Positions 49,938 to 59,293 of a DNA stretch of 64,000 nt are shown one piece after another; position 1 is the first letter of the stretch; every line of letters starts with the position of its first letter. The DNA is from Gordonia neofelifaecis NRRL B-59395. Its GTDB lineage: Bacteria; Actinomycetota; Actinomycetes; Mycobacteriales; Mycobacteriaceae. The stretch is from the NCBI RefSeq assembly GCF_000192435.1, contig NZ_AEUD01000007.1, positions 1 to 64,000 on the forward strand. Reading direction: 5' to 3'. The position numbers were made by a program, and so were the translations under genes. Below the pieces are notes generated by a model. That model was not told the origin of the DNA, ran no database searches, and saw only the letters and a list, made by a program, of their open reading frames with translations.

Positions 49938-50684
49938 TCAGTCACGATCCTTCACTCCGATCGGCGCCCATCCGCGACGGCTCGGCGCGTTGCCCGGGGC
50001 CGGGCGCGCATCCTTGCTGCGGTAGACGATGTAGGGGCGGAACAGATAGTGCAGCGGCGCGGTGAAGATGTGCACCAGGCGGGTGAACGGCACCAGGATG
50101 AACATGACCATGCCGATCACGACGTGGATGTGGAAGCGGGTCGGCGCGGCCTCCATCGCGTCGATGTCGGGCTGGAAGGCGAAGACCGAGCGGAACCACG
50201 GAGAGACGGTCTGGCGGTAGTCCACGCCCTCGCCGTGGGGATCGATCATGCCGACGATCGTGATGTACGTGCCCGCGATCAACGCGGCCACCAGGACGAC
50301 GTACATCAGCTTGTCGTTGCGGGTGGTGGCCATGAACACCGGGCCGGTGCGACGACGGCGGTAGATCAGGATCGCGACGCCGACGATCGCGGCGAGTGCG
50401 GCGATGATGCCGCCGATGGCGGCGACCCAGTGGTACATGGTCTCGGAGATGCCGACCGCGTCGGTCCACGACTCCGGAATGATCAGCCCCATCGCATGCC
50501 CGGCGATCACCGCGAGGATCCCGTAGTGGAACAGCGGGCTGCCGATCCGCAGGAGCCGCGATTCGTAGAGCTCGGATGAGCGGGTGGTCCAGCCGAACTT
50601 GTCGTAGCGGTAGCGCCAGATGGTTCCGCCGATCACGCACAACAGCGTGATGTACGGGAGAACGCCCCACAGGAAGATGTTCAT
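49938..50684 (-). CDS. narI: Respiratory nitrate reductase gamma subunit NarI
   Basis: Membrane cytochrome b subunit (248 aa, five helices) that takes electrons from quinol and passes them to NarH. Candidate heme ligands are the His residues in FHYG, GHAMG and the pair in RFHIHVVIGM / RLVHIF. The ATG at 50684 overlaps narJ by four bases. It begins with NIFLWGVLPYI, a normal NarI start. Confidence 0.96.
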   Translation of the reverse strand: MNIFLWGVLPYITLLCVIGGTIWRYRYDKFGWTTRSSELYESRLLRIGSPLFHYGILAVIAGHAMGLIIPESWTDAVGISETMYHWVAAIGGIIAALAAIVGVAILIYRRRRTGPVFMATTRNDKLMYVVLVAALIAGTYITIVGMIDPHGEGVDYRQTVSPWFRSVFAFQPDIDAMEAAPTRFHIHVVIGMVMFILVPFTRLVHIFTAPLHYLFRPYIVYRSKDARPAPGNAPSRRGWAPIGVKDRD

Positions 50685-51385
50685 CGGAAGGCCTTCGCGG
50701 AGTTGTTTCTCAGGGGGTCGGTGAGGGGGTCGTCGGTGATCAGCGGCAGCAGCCGCGGATCGTACGGTTCCAATCCGACGGTCTCGACGGGCCGTTGCGG
50801 CGCGGCCATCGCCATGGCAGAGGCGCGGTCGGGCGGAGCCTGACCCGGCAGCGTCGCGCAGACCGCGGTCAGGATGTCGGCGTACGGCGAGTCGAGATCG
50901 AGCAGGGCGAAGCGGATCAGCTCGAGCGCCGCACGGTTGTCGGAGAGGATCGCCGTGCCGCGGTCGGCGTCGGCCAGTGCGGTGAACTCGAGGACGATCG
51001 GCAGATGGTCGGGGAGTTCGCCCTGCAGGTTCACCAGGAACCCGCTGTCGCGGTAGAGCTGTTTGAAGCGGCCGAGCACGGCACCGCGCCGGCGGGTGTC
51101 TCCCGCGGACCAGTACGACAGGTACAGCGTTCGCTTGCGCGAGAGGTCGAAGACGTCGGTGTAGTGCTGAGCCAGGCCCGTCCGGTCGGCGGTGGCCGCG
51201 TGTTCGAGGAACCGGCGCAGTGCGGCGGTCGCCGTGGACGGACTCTGCTCGTCGAGTGCGGCGCGCATCAGATCGAGCCGGTCGAAGAGCTGCTCGTCGG
51301 GGTAGCCGAGGCACCAGGCCGAGACCTGGTGGACCACCTGCCAGTCCATGCGTGCCGGGTCGCGGCGGCGGGCGAGCAGCTTCAT
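50681..51385 (-). CDS. narJ: Nitrate reductase assembly chaperone NarJ
   Basis: A 234-residue redox-enzyme maturation chaperone that binds the NarG N-terminus and guides cofactor insertion. Segments HYTDVFDLSRKRTLYLSYW and DHLPIVLEF are characteristic of NarJ. The ATG at 51385 overlaps the narH stop, keeping the standard G-H-J-I order. Confidence 0.95.
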   Translation of the reverse strand: MKLLARRRDPARMDWQVVHQVSAWCLGYPDEQLFDRLDLMRAALDEQSPSTATAALRRFLEHAATADRTGLAQHYTDVFDLSRKRTLYLSYWSAGDTRRRGAVLGRFKQLYRDSGFLVNLQGELPDHLPIVLEFTALADADRGTAILSDNRAALELIRFALLDLDSPYADILTAVCATLPGQAPPDRASAMAMAAPQRPVETVGLEPYDPRLLPLITDDPLTDPLRNNSAKAFR

Positions 51386-53046
51386 GATCGGTTGCCGCCC
51401 TTCGGGAACATGCCGTCTGGAACGCCGTTGCCGTCCCAGTTCAGCAGGTTGGTCCGGCCGCGCAGCACCGATTCGCTCGCCGCCGTGTCGGTCGACTGTC
51501 GTTGTCTGAGCGCCTCGAAGGTCTCGACGGAGACCGGGACCGGCCGCCCGCTGGCCTCGCCGAACGCGGACGACCCGTAGTGGCGCAGCTCGTCGTCGTA
51601 GTCGACGGGGCACGCGGTCTCCTCGAGCCTGTGCGCCTGCTCGTGGTGGGCCGTCGGAATCACGTAGCGCTCGTCGTATTTGGCGATGGCGAGGAGCCGG
51701 TACATCTCGTACATCTCCTCCTCGCTCATTCCGACGCTGCCCGGGATCAGCGGATTGGGTTCGCGGCCGAGATTCACCTCGCGCATGTACGACCGCATCG
51801 ACGCCAGCTTCTGCAGGACGAACTCGATGAGGTCGGTGTCGCCCGCGGTCAGCAGCTCCGCGAGGTACTCGACGGGGATGCGCAGCGCCTCGATGGCGCC
51901 GAACAGATTGTCGCGGTCCTCGCCGTCGTGCCCCTGCTCGGCGAGCAGATCGACGATCGGCGAGAGCGGCGGGATGTACCAGACCATCGGCATGGTGCGG
52001 TACTCCGGATGCAGCGGCAGCGCCACCTTGTACTTCTTGGCGAGGGCGTAGACGGGGGAGCGTCGGGCCGCGTCGAGCCACTCGTCGGGGATGCCGTTCG
52101 CCTTGGCCTGGCGGATCACTTCGGGATCGGTCGGGTCGAGCATGAGCTCGAGCTGCGCCTCGTACAGGTCCTGCTCGTTCGGCACCGACGCGGCGGCGGT
52201 CACCGCGTCGGCGTCGTACAGGAAGATGCCGATGTAGCGGAGGCGGCCGACGCAGGTCTCGGCGCAGACGGTCGGCTGGCCGACCTCGACGCGCGGATAG
52301 CAGAATGTGCATTTCTCGGCCTTGCCCGACCGGTGGTTGAAGTAGATCTTCTTGTACGGGCAGCCGGTGATGCACTGGCGCCAGCCGCGGCATCGGTCCT
52401 GGTCGACGAGGACGATGCCGTCTTCCTCGCGCTTGTAGATGGCACCCGACGGACAGGAGGCCATGCACGACGGATTCAGACAGTGTTCGCAGATGCGCGG
52501 CAGGTAGAACATGAAGGTCTGCTCGAACGAGAACTTGATCTTGTCGGCGGACTCCTTGCGGATCTTCGCGACGATCGGATCGAGCTCGCCGTACTCCATC
52601 GAGCCGCCGAGGTTGTCGTCCCAGTTGGCCGACCAGGTGACCTTGGTGTCCTCTCCGGTGATCAACGACTTCGGCCGGGCGACGGGGAAGTCGTCGCCGA
52701 GCGGCGCGTTGATCAGCGTCTCGTAGTCGTACGTCCAGGGCTCGTAGTAGTCGTCGAGCGTCGGCTGGACGGGACTGTGGAAGATGGTGAAGAGCTTCTG
52801 CAGTCGTCCGCCGGTGCGGAGCCGCAGCTTGCCCTTCTTGTTGAGGTGCCAGCCGCCCTTCCACTCCTCCTGATCCTCGTACCGCCGCGGATAGCCCTGC
52901 CCCGGGCGGGTCTCGACGTTGTTGAACCACACGTACTCGGTGCCCGCCCGATTGGTCCACGCCTGTTTGCACGTCACCGAGCAGGTGTGGCAGCCGATGC
53001 ACTTGTCGAGGTTCATCACCATCGCGACCTGCGACATGACTCGCAT
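51382..53046 (-). CDS. narH: Respiratory nitrate reductase beta subunit NarH
   Basis: Iron-sulfur electron-transfer subunit (554 aa). Four cysteine groups are visible: CIGCHTCSVTC (Cys-16 to -26), CEHCLNPSCMASCP, CRGWRQCITGCP (where Trp replaces one Cys, giving the [3Fe-4S] cluster) and CTFC..CAETC. The start ATG 53046 overlaps the narG stop; another ATG nine bases in is also possible. Confidence 0.97.
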   Translation of the reverse strand: MRVMSQVAMVMNLDKCIGCHTCSVTCKQAWTNRAGTEYVWFNNVETRPGQGYPRRYEDQEEWKGGWHLNKKGKLRLRTGGRLQKLFTIFHSPVQPTLDDYYEPWTYDYETLINAPLGDDFPVARPKSLITGEDTKVTWSANWDDNLGGSMEYGELDPIVAKIRKESADKIKFSFEQTFMFYLPRICEHCLNPSCMASCPSGAIYKREEDGIVLVDQDRCRGWRQCITGCPYKKIYFNHRSGKAEKCTFCYPRVEVGQPTVCAETCVGRLRYIGIFLYDADAVTAAASVPNEQDLYEAQLELMLDPTDPEVIRQAKANGIPDEWLDAARRSPVYALAKKYKVALPLHPEYRTMPMVWYIPPLSPIVDLLAEQGHDGEDRDNLFGAIEALRIPVEYLAELLTAGDTDLIEFVLQKLASMRSYMREVNLGREPNPLIPGSVGMSEEEMYEMYRLLAIAKYDERYVIPTAHHEQAHRLEETACPVDYDDELRHYGSSAFGEASGRPVPVSVETFEALRQRQSTDTAASESVLRGRTNLLNWDGNGVPDGMFPKGGNRS

Positions 53047-56000
53047 CAGTACGTCACCTCCTGGCTTCGCTTGCGGATAGTCGAGACGATGTCGCGCTGA
53101 TTGCCGGTGGGCCCGAGGTAGTTGAACGCGTACGACAGCTGCGCGTAGCCGCCGATCAGGTGGGACGGTTTCACCAGCAGCCGGGTCGGCGAGTTGTGAA
53201 TGCCGCCGCGACGACCGGTGGCCTCCGACTTCGGGACGTCGATGGTGCGCTCCTGCGCGTGGTGCACGAAGCAGACGCCCTCGGGCATGCGGTGACTGAC
53301 CACGGCGCGGGCCACGTAGACGCCGTTGGCGTTGGTGCACTCGATCCAGTCGTTGTCGCGGACGTCGATCGACGCCGCGTCCTCGGCCGAGAGCCAGGCC
53401 GTCGGGCCGCCGCGGGAGAGCGACAGCATGAAGAGATTGTCCTGGTACTCCGAGTGGATGGACCACTTGTTGTGCGGCGTCAGGAACCGGACGGTGATCT
53501 CCTTGCTGCCGTCGGCGCCCAGCTTCGGCTCCCCGAACAGCCGGTGCATGTCGAGCGGCGGCCGGTAGGTCGGCATCGCCTCGCCGATGTCGAGCATCCA
53601 GTCGTGGTCGAGGTAGAAGTGCAGTCGTCCGGTGAGTGTGTGGAAGGGTTTCTCCCGCTCGATGTTCACCGTGAACGGCGCGTACCGTCGACCGCCGGTC
53701 TCCGAACCCGACCACTCCGGGGAGGTGATCACCGGGACCGGGGCCGCCTGGGTGTCGGCGAAGGTGATCCGCTTCTCCTCCGAGCCCTCGGCGAGGTCGG
53801 CGAGCTTCTTGCCGACGCGGCGCTCCAGCTTCTTGAAACCGTCGACGGCCAACTCGCCGTTGGTGGTTCCGGAGAAGGTCAGGATCGCTTCGGCCAGTTT
53901 GGCGTCGGTGTCGATCGCGGGCCGTCCGGCGCCGACGCCGTGGGACATGACGCCGTTCGACGCCGCCAGCTTCGGGACCTGGGAGCCGACGTCGAAGGTG
54001 ACGTGCTTGACGGTGAACCCGAGCTCGTCGGCCAGCGGTCCGACCGAGGCCAGCTTGTCGGCGATCGCCGTGTAGTCGCGCTCCACCACCTGGAAGACCG
54101 GCGTGTTGACGCCCGGCTTCGCGGGGTTCCCGGTCTCACGCCAGTCGACGACCCGGCCGTGCGGCTGCGCGGTCTCGCCCGGGGTGTCGTGCTGCAGGGC
54201 GGTCGCGACCAGGTCGTGGCGGGTGCCCAGATGGGTCCTCGCCTGCCGCGAGAGCTCCTGGGCGAGGCGGTGGAACATGTCGAAGTCGCTCTTGGCCTCC
54301 CACGGCGGGTCGATCGCCGGGCTGAACGCGTGCACGAACGGGTGCATGTCGGTGGACGAGAGGTCGTGCTTCTCGTACCAGGTGGCGGCGGGCAGCACGA
54401 TGTCCGACAGCAGCGTCGTCGACGTCATCCGGAAGTCGGCCGACATCAGGAGGTCGAGTTTGCCCTCCGGCGCCTGCTCGTGCCATTTGACCTCGCGCGG
54501 TCGTGGGGCCTCCGGGTTCTCGGTGCCGAGCACGTTGTGGTGGGTGCCGAGCAGATGGCGCAGGAAGTACTCGTTGCCCTTGGCCGACGAGCCGAGCAGA
54601 TTCGACCGCCACAGGACCAGCGTGCGCGGCCAGTTCTCCGGAGCGTCGACGTCCGAGATCGCCGGGGTCAGTCCGCCGTCCACCAACCGGTCCGCGACGT
54701 AGTCCGCCGGAGTCGCCGCCTCACCGGCGTCGACGGCGGCACGCGCGGCGTCGGCGACCTCGAGCGGATTGGTCGAGAACTGCGGGTAGAACGGCATCCA
54801 GCCGAGTCGTGCCGACTGCGCGATGGCGTCGGCCGTGTGCATCCCGTCGAGCGTCCCCGACGACAGCGGCGAGGTGAGCGCCGACGTCGAGTAGCCGTCG
54901 TTGCGCCACTGGTCGGTGTGCATGTACCAGTACGACGTGCCGGGTGTGGTCCGTGGCGGACGGCTCCAGTCGAGCGCGTTCGCGAGGGAGATCCAGCCGG
55001 TGATCGGCCGGCACTTCTCCTGCCCGACGTAGTGGGCCCACCCGCCGCCGTTGCGGCCCATGCTCCCGGTGAGGATCAGCATCGCCAGGATCGCGCGGTA
55101 GGTCGCGTCGCCGTGGAACCACTGGCAGATGCCCGCACCCATGATGACCATCGACCGGCCGCCCGATTCCTCGGCGTTGGTCGCGAACTCGCGGGCGACC
55201 CGGATCGCCTGTTCCGCAGGCACACCGGTGATCTCGGCCTGCCACGCCGGGGTGTACGGGCTCGAGGCGTCGTCGTATCCGGTGGGCCACTGGCCGGGCA
55301 GGCCGTCGCGGCCGACGCCGTACTGCGCCAGCAGGAGGTCGTAGACGGTGGTGACCAGACCGCCGCCGAACTGCCGGGCCGGAACTCCGCGGGTGACCAC
55401 GCTCCCGGATCCGTCCGGCGCGTCGAAGAGAGGAAACGAGACCTCGACGGGCTGCGCGCCGATCTCGTCGATCATCGTCAGCCGCGGGGTGATGCCCTCC
55501 AGGGCGAGGTTCCACTTGCCTTCGCCCGAGTCCGAATAGCGGTCGCCGAGGGTGCCGTTTGGGACCATCGGGATGCCGGTGACGTCGTCGACGAACACCG
55601 TCTTCCAGTGGTCCTCGTCGGCGGTGCCGCCGATCTCGTCCGCGGTGACGAATTTGCCGGGGACCAGTGTTCCGTCGCGCTCGTCGAGGTGGATGAGGAA
55701 CGGCAGGTCGGTGTACTTGCGCGTGAAGTCGGAGAAGAACGGGGTGCCGCCGGACCCGTCGGCGTTCTCGCGGTCGACGTAGAAGTCCTTGAGGATCACG
55801 TGACCCATCGCCATCGCGAGGGCGGCGTCGGTGCCCGCCTGTGCGGGCATCCACTCGTCGGCGAACTTGGTGTTGTCGGCGTAGTCGGGGGAGACCGAGA
55901 CGACTTTCGTTCCGCGGTAACGGACTTCGGCCATCCAGTGGGCGTCCGGTGTCCGGGTGACGGGGACGTTGGATCCCCACATCATCAGGTACGACGCGTC

Positions 56001-56765
56001 CCACCAGTCTCCGGACTCCGGGACGTCGGTCTGGTCGCCGAAGACCTGCGGGCTGGCGACCGGGAGATCGGCGTACCAGTCGTAGAACGACGTCATCACG
56101 CCGCCGATGAGCTGAATGAAACGGGTGCCGACGCAATGGCTCACGATCGACATCGCCGGGATCGGCGAGAATCCCGCGCAGCGGTCGGGGCCGTAGGTCT
56201 TGATGGTGTGCACGTGTGCGGCGGCGGCCATCTCCGTGGCCTCCTCCCACGTGACGCGCACGAGCCCGCCCTTGCCGCGCGCCTGCTGATACGAGCGGCG
56301 ACGAAGCGGATCGTTCACCACGTCCGCCCACGCCAGAACGGGATCGTTCAAGCGCGCCTTGGCTTCTCGGTACATTTCAAGGAGCACGCCGCGCGCGTAC
56401 GGGTGCCGGACGCGGGTCGGGGAGTAGGTGTACCAGGAGAACGCGGCACCGCGCGGGCAGCCGCGCGGCTCGTACTCCGGCCGATCGGGGCCGACGGACG
56501 GATAGTCGGTCTCCTGCGTCTCCCAGGTGATGATGCCGTCCTTGACGTACACCTTCCAGGAGCAGGAGCCGGTGCAGTTCACGCCGTGGGTGGAGCGGAC
56601 GATCTTGTCGTGACTCCAGCGGTCGCGATAGAAGACGTCGCCCGCTCTGCCGCCGTCGCGGAACACGACGCGACTGTCGTCCGTCTCGTCCCATTTCGTG
56701 AAGAACCTGCCGACGTCCAGCAGTGCTTGCGCTGCTGGGCCCTGAACCGAGTCAGACGGTGCCAT
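53046..56765 (-). CDS. narG: Respiratory nitrate reductase alpha subunit NarG
   Basis: Catalytic molybdenum (bis-MGD) subunit, 1239 aa, of membrane-bound nitrate reductase, reducing nitrate to nitrite. The FS0 cluster ligands are His-60, Cys-64, Cys-68 (HGVNCTGSC) and Cys-103 (GCPRGA); the molybdenum ligand Asp-233 is in YADLPVASP. No twin-arginine signal is present, as expected for a cytoplasm-facing NarG kept in place by NarI. A DosR-like box lies 74 bases upstream, and it starts a tightly coupled operon narG-H-J-I-K-cupin. Confidence 0.98.
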   Translation of the reverse strand: MAPSDSVQGPAAQALLDVGRFFTKWDETDDSRVVFRDGGRAGDVFYRDRWSHDKIVRSTHGVNCTGSCSWKVYVKDGIITWETQETDYPSVGPDRPEYEPRGCPRGAAFSWYTYSPTRVRHPYARGVLLEMYREAKARLNDPVLAWADVVNDPLRRRSYQQARGKGGLVRVTWEEATEMAAAAHVHTIKTYGPDRCAGFSPIPAMSIVSHCVGTRFIQLIGGVMTSFYDWYADLPVASPQVFGDQTDVPESGDWWDASYLMMWGSNVPVTRTPDAHWMAEVRYRGTKVVSVSPDYADNTKFADEWMPAQAGTDAALAMAMGHVILKDFYVDRENADGSGGTPFFSDFTRKYTDLPFLIHLDERDGTLVPGKFVTADEIGGTADEDHWKTVFVDDVTGIPMVPNGTLGDRYSDSGEGKWNLALEGITPRLTMIDEIGAQPVEVSFPLFDAPDGSGSVVTRGVPARQFGGGLVTTVYDLLLAQYGVGRDGLPGQWPTGYDDASSPYTPAWQAEITGVPAEQAIRVAREFATNAEESGGRSMVIMGAGICQWFHGDATYRAILAMLILTGSMGRNGGGWAHYVGQEKCRPITGWISLANALDWSRPPRTTPGTSYWYMHTDQWRNDGYSTSALTSPLSSGTLDGMHTADAIAQSARLGWMPFYPQFSTNPLEVADAARAAVDAGEAATPADYVADRLVDGGLTPAISDVDAPENWPRTLVLWRSNLLGSSAKGNEYFLRHLLGTHHNVLGTENPEAPRPREVKWHEQAPEGKLDLLMSADFRMTSTTLLSDIVLPAATWYEKHDLSSTDMHPFVHAFSPAIDPPWEAKSDFDMFHRLAQELSRQARTHLGTRHDLVATALQHDTPGETAQPHGRVVDWRETGNPAKPGVNTPVFQVVERDYTAIADKLASVGPLADELGFTVKHVTFDVGSQVPKLAASNGVMSHGVGAGRPAIDTDAKLAEAILTFSGTTNGELAVDGFKKLERRVGKKLADLAEGSEEKRITFADTQAAPVPVITSPEWSGSETGGRRYAPFTVNIEREKPFHTLTGRLHFYLDHDWMLDIGEAMPTYRPPLDMHRLFGEPKLGADGSKEITVRFLTPHNKWSIHSEYQDNLFMLSLSRGGPTAWLSAEDAASIDVRDNDWIECTNANGVYVARAVVSHRMPEGVCFVHHAQERTIDVPKSEATGRRGGIHNSPTRLLVKPSHLIGGYAQLSYAFNYLGPTGNQRDIVSTIRKRSQEVTY

Positions 56766-56838
56766 ACGGTCACCATAGGACCGGGATCGGGGCGATTCGG
56801 GCGTCGCGAAGGAATCGACGGGCCGAACGGCGATCGGT

Positions 56839-56852
56839 GGGACTAAAGTCCC
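56839..56852 (-). promoter_or_regulatory. DosR-type operator upstream of narG
   Basis: GGGACTAAAGTCCC is a perfect match to the 14-base core of the DosR/DevR box (GGGACTWWAGTCCC), with partial match in the 3' flank (CGA for SAA). It lies 74 bases before the narG ATG and after the 3' end of the SnoaL-like gene. It suggests induction by hypoxia, nitric oxide or redox stress through a DosR-like regulator; none is recognisable in the window. Confidence 0.75.
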
Positions 56853-56874
56853 CGAGCGTCTTGAGGCGAAGGTC

Positions 56875-57354
56875 TTAGATTTGTGACTGATCTGCAGTTC
56901 TGATGCCTGCGAGCTTCACGGTATGCACGTCCAGAAGCAGGATCGTGATCGCTCGGTTCGCGATGAACCAGTCGCCCGATACGCGTTGGTACTCGTCGTC
57001 GTAGCGCAGGTGCCAGACCACGTCCTCGGCGTCGCGACCGGACGACGCCACGTGGTGCGCGACGCAGTTGATCCGACCGCGGGCGCGGCCTGGTCCGGTC
57101 TCGTCGATCATCGATCCCGCGAGTCCGTGAAAGGTGACGGCGAAGCCGTCGAGCTTGCCGAGGCCGTCGACGATGGCCTGCCTGCCGGTGCTGGTCTGCA
57201 CCGGGCCGAGCTCGCGAGGCGGAAGCGGCGTCGTCAGGGTGGCGTCCGGGAGGAACAGGTCGCCGACCCGCTCGAACTCGCCCGCGTCGACGAGATGCGC
57301 GTAGCGCTCCGCGAGGTCGTCGATGGCGAGCCGGTCGTCGGTGGCGAGGGCCAT
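56875..57354 (-). CDS. SnoaL-like (NTF2-fold) protein
   Basis: A 159-residue soluble protein of the SnoaL-like/NTF2 superfamily: LAIDDLAERYAHLVDAGEFERVGDLFLPDATL at the N-terminus, then RINCVAHHVASSG and DDEYQRVSGDWFIANR. Related proteins include scytalone-dehydratase- and ketosteroid-isomerase-like enzymes, but catalytic residues cannot be assigned. GGAGAATCC precedes the ATG. A perfect palindrome lies 24 bases upstream. Its transcription points at narG, with the DosR-like box between them. Confidence 0.85.
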   Translation of the reverse strand: MALATDDRLAIDDLAERYAHLVDAGEFERVGDLFLPDATLTTPLPPRELGPVQTSTGRQAIVDGLGKLDGFAVTFHGLAGSMIDETGPGRARGRINCVAHHVASSGRDAEDVVWHLRYDDEYQRVSGDWFIANRAITILLLDVHTVKLAGIRTADQSQI

Positions 57355-57378
57355 CGGATTCTCCTTGCGTCGCGCTCA

Positions 57379-57392
57379 ACCAAGCGCTTGCT
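57379..57392. promoter_or_regulatory. TetR-type operator (KstR2-like palindrome)
   Basis: ACCAAGCGCTTGCT contains the perfect palindrome CAAGCGCTTG and fits the published KstR2 pattern AnCAAGnnCTTGnT in full. It is in the 179-base divergent gap between the SnoaL-like gene (24 bases away) and the permease gene, and may control either. The rest of this gap shows no other gene. Confidence 0.55.
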
Positions 57393-57533
57393 AGGTTACC
57401 AGTCTGCGGACGCCACGCATTCGTAACGTCGCCCGCCGCACACGTAGCACGGCCGAAACTCGCGCGTCGCCGCGTGGAGACATCTCGTCCATACGGTCAG
57501 CTCACCGAATCAACAACGGCGAGTGGAGGATCG

Positions 57534-59225
57534 ATGACCGATCAGGTGACGCGCGACATCGGGGCGGTGTCCGCACCCGATCTCGAAGAGCGCGAGGCGC
57601 TCAAGGAGACACTCGAGGACTACACGCTGCGTTTCGCGCCGCGAAGCTATCGCAAGTGGAGCGCGGCCGTGGTCGCCACGTCGGCTCTCGGCGGCATCGC
57701 CTACCTCGCCGACTTCTCGATCGGCGCGAACATCGGCATGGCGCACGGCACCGGAAATGCGCTGTGGGGCATCGGATTGTTCGCGACGGTGATCATCGCG
57801 ACGGGCATCCCGCTCGCGTACTACGCCGCTCGGTACAACCTCGACCTCGACCTGATCACCCGCGGCAGCGGATTCGGCTACTACGGCTCGGTGGTCACCA
57901 ATCTGATCTTCGCGTCGTTCACCTTCATCTTCTTCGCGCTCGAGGGCTCGATCATGGCCCAGGGTCTCAACCTCGGTCTGTCGATACCGCTGCCGATCGG
58001 CTATCTCGCGTCGACGCTGATCGTGCTGCCGCTGGTGATCTACGGAATGAAGGCCCTCGCGAAACTTCAGGTGTGGACCACGCCGCTGTGGCTGGTGATG
58101 ATGGTCGGTCCGCTGATCTACCTGCTCGCCGCGCACCCGGGTTCGGTCTCCGAGTTCCTCGCGTTCTCCGGTGTCGACGAGAACGGCGCGCCCCGCGGAG
58201 CCGGGGTCAGCTGGGCCGGAATCATGCTGTGCGCCGGCGTCTGCCTGTCGTTGATCGCACAGATCGCCGAGCAGATCGACTACCTGCGGTTCATGCCGCC
58301 CAAGACTCCCGACAATCAGCGCCGGTGGTGGACCGCCGTCCTGATCGCCGGCCCGGGCTGGGTGCTGTTCGGCGCCGTCAAGCAGATCGTCGGTCTGTTC
58401 CTCGCCGTCTACCTGATCGCGAACGTCGCGGACGGCGCGGGAATCGCCAATCAGCCCGTCCACCAGTTCGTCGCCGTCTACGACGAGATGATGCCCGCCT
58501 GGCTGGCGATGACCCTGGCCGTGGTCCTCGTGGTGATCTCGCAGATCAAGATCAACGTCACCAACGCCTACTCCGGTTCGCTGGCCTGGACCAACTCCTT
58601 CACGCGGGTCACCAAGACCTACCCAGGCCGCCTCGTCTTCGTGGTCGTGAACCTGGCGATCGCGCTGGTGCTGATGGAGGCGAACATGTTCAGCTTCCTG
58701 TCCGAACTCCTGAACTTCTACGCGAACTGCGGCATCGCCTGGATCGTCGTCGTCGCGACGGACATCGTCGTCAACAAGTACCTGCTCGGCATCAGCCCGA
58801 AGGATCCGGAGTTCCGCCGGGGCATGCTGTACGCCGTGAACCCGGTCGGATTCGTCTCGGTGATCGTCGCCGCGGGCGCCTCGATCGCGGTCTTCTTCGG
58901 AGCGTTCGGCGACGGGATCGCGCCGTTCTCACCGCTCGTCGCCGCGGGTCTGGCCGTGGTCCTGCCGCCGGTGATCGCGATCCTCACCCGAGGTCGCTAC
59001 TACCTTCGTCGCACCGACGACGGCATCGACCTGCCGATGTACGACGAGCACGGCAATCCCAGCGACGCCAAGCTCTGGTGCTGCGTCACCCAGACCGAGT
59101 TCGAACGCCCGGACATGCTGGCCTCGGCACTGCCTGCGCCGGACGGGTCGAAGCAGTACATCTCGTCGCTGGCCCTGGCGTGCGACAAGACGGGCGCGCA
59201 CATCCTGCCCGAACAGCGCACCTGA
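57534..59225 (+). CDS. NCS1-type purine-cytosine permease family transporter
   Basis: A 563-residue membrane protein with about twelve helices resembling CodB and related nucleobase:cation symporters (early segment AYLADFSIGANIGMAHGTG, then FGYYGSV, IAEQIDYLRFMPP, INVTNAYSGSLAWTN). Substrate unknown: cytosine, allantoin, hydantoin or a similar compound. It carries a cytosolic tail of about 70 residues after the last helix (from YYLRRTDDGIDLPMYDEHG on, with a Cys-Cys pair), longer than in CodB. ATG 57534 follows GTGGAGGA. It sits alone and is read divergently from the SnoaL-like gene. Confidence 0.88.
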   Translation: MTDQVTRDIGAVSAPDLEEREALKETLEDYTLRFAPRSYRKWSAAVVATSALGGIAYLADFSIGANIGMAHGTGNALWGIGLFATVIIATGIPLAYYAARYNLDLDLITRGSGFGYYGSVVTNLIFASFTFIFFALEGSIMAQGLNLGLSIPLPIGYLASTLIVLPLVIYGMKALAKLQVWTTPLWLVMMVGPLIYLLAAHPGSVSEFLAFSGVDENGAPRGAGVSWAGIMLCAGVCLSLIAQIAEQIDYLRFMPPKTPDNQRRWWTAVLIAGPGWVLFGAVKQIVGLFLAVYLIANVADGAGIANQPVHQFVAVYDEMMPAWLAMTLAVVLVVISQIKINVTNAYSGSLAWTNSFTRVTKTYPGRLVFVVVNLAIALVLMEANMFSFLSELLNFYANCGIAWIVVVATDIVVNKYLLGISPKDPEFRRGMLYAVNPVGFVSVIVAAGASIAVFFGAFGDGIAPFSPLVAAGLAVVLPPVIAILTRGRYYLRRTDDGIDLPMYDEHGNPSDAKLWCCVTQTEFERPDMLASALPAPDGSKQYISSLALACDKTGAHILPEQRT

Positions 59226-59254
59226 CCTGGGCGGAGTCCCCGGCATGAATCCCC

Positions 59255-59293
59255 AGTGTTCGGCGTGACCACCAGGTGGTCACGCCGAACACT
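59255..59293. repeat. Perfect 19-base palindrome, copy 1
   Basis: AGTGTTCGGCGTGACCACC (59255-59273), a single A, then its exact reverse complement. It lies after the permease gene and contains the stop codon (59280-59282) and last codons of the reverse-strand nuclease-fold gene, so it can act as a two-way terminator hairpin. A near copy lies on the other side of that gene. Confidence 0.9.

Noticed and set aside
48690-50579. Long open frame on the + strand across narK and narI
   Set aside because: It is antisense to two well-supported genes and has the composition of a shadow frame.
53160-56846. A 1228-codon open frame antisense to narG
   Set aside because: It is the shadow of narG; its translation is Arg/Val/Gly-rich low-complexity sequence, and it would also overlap the narG promoter.
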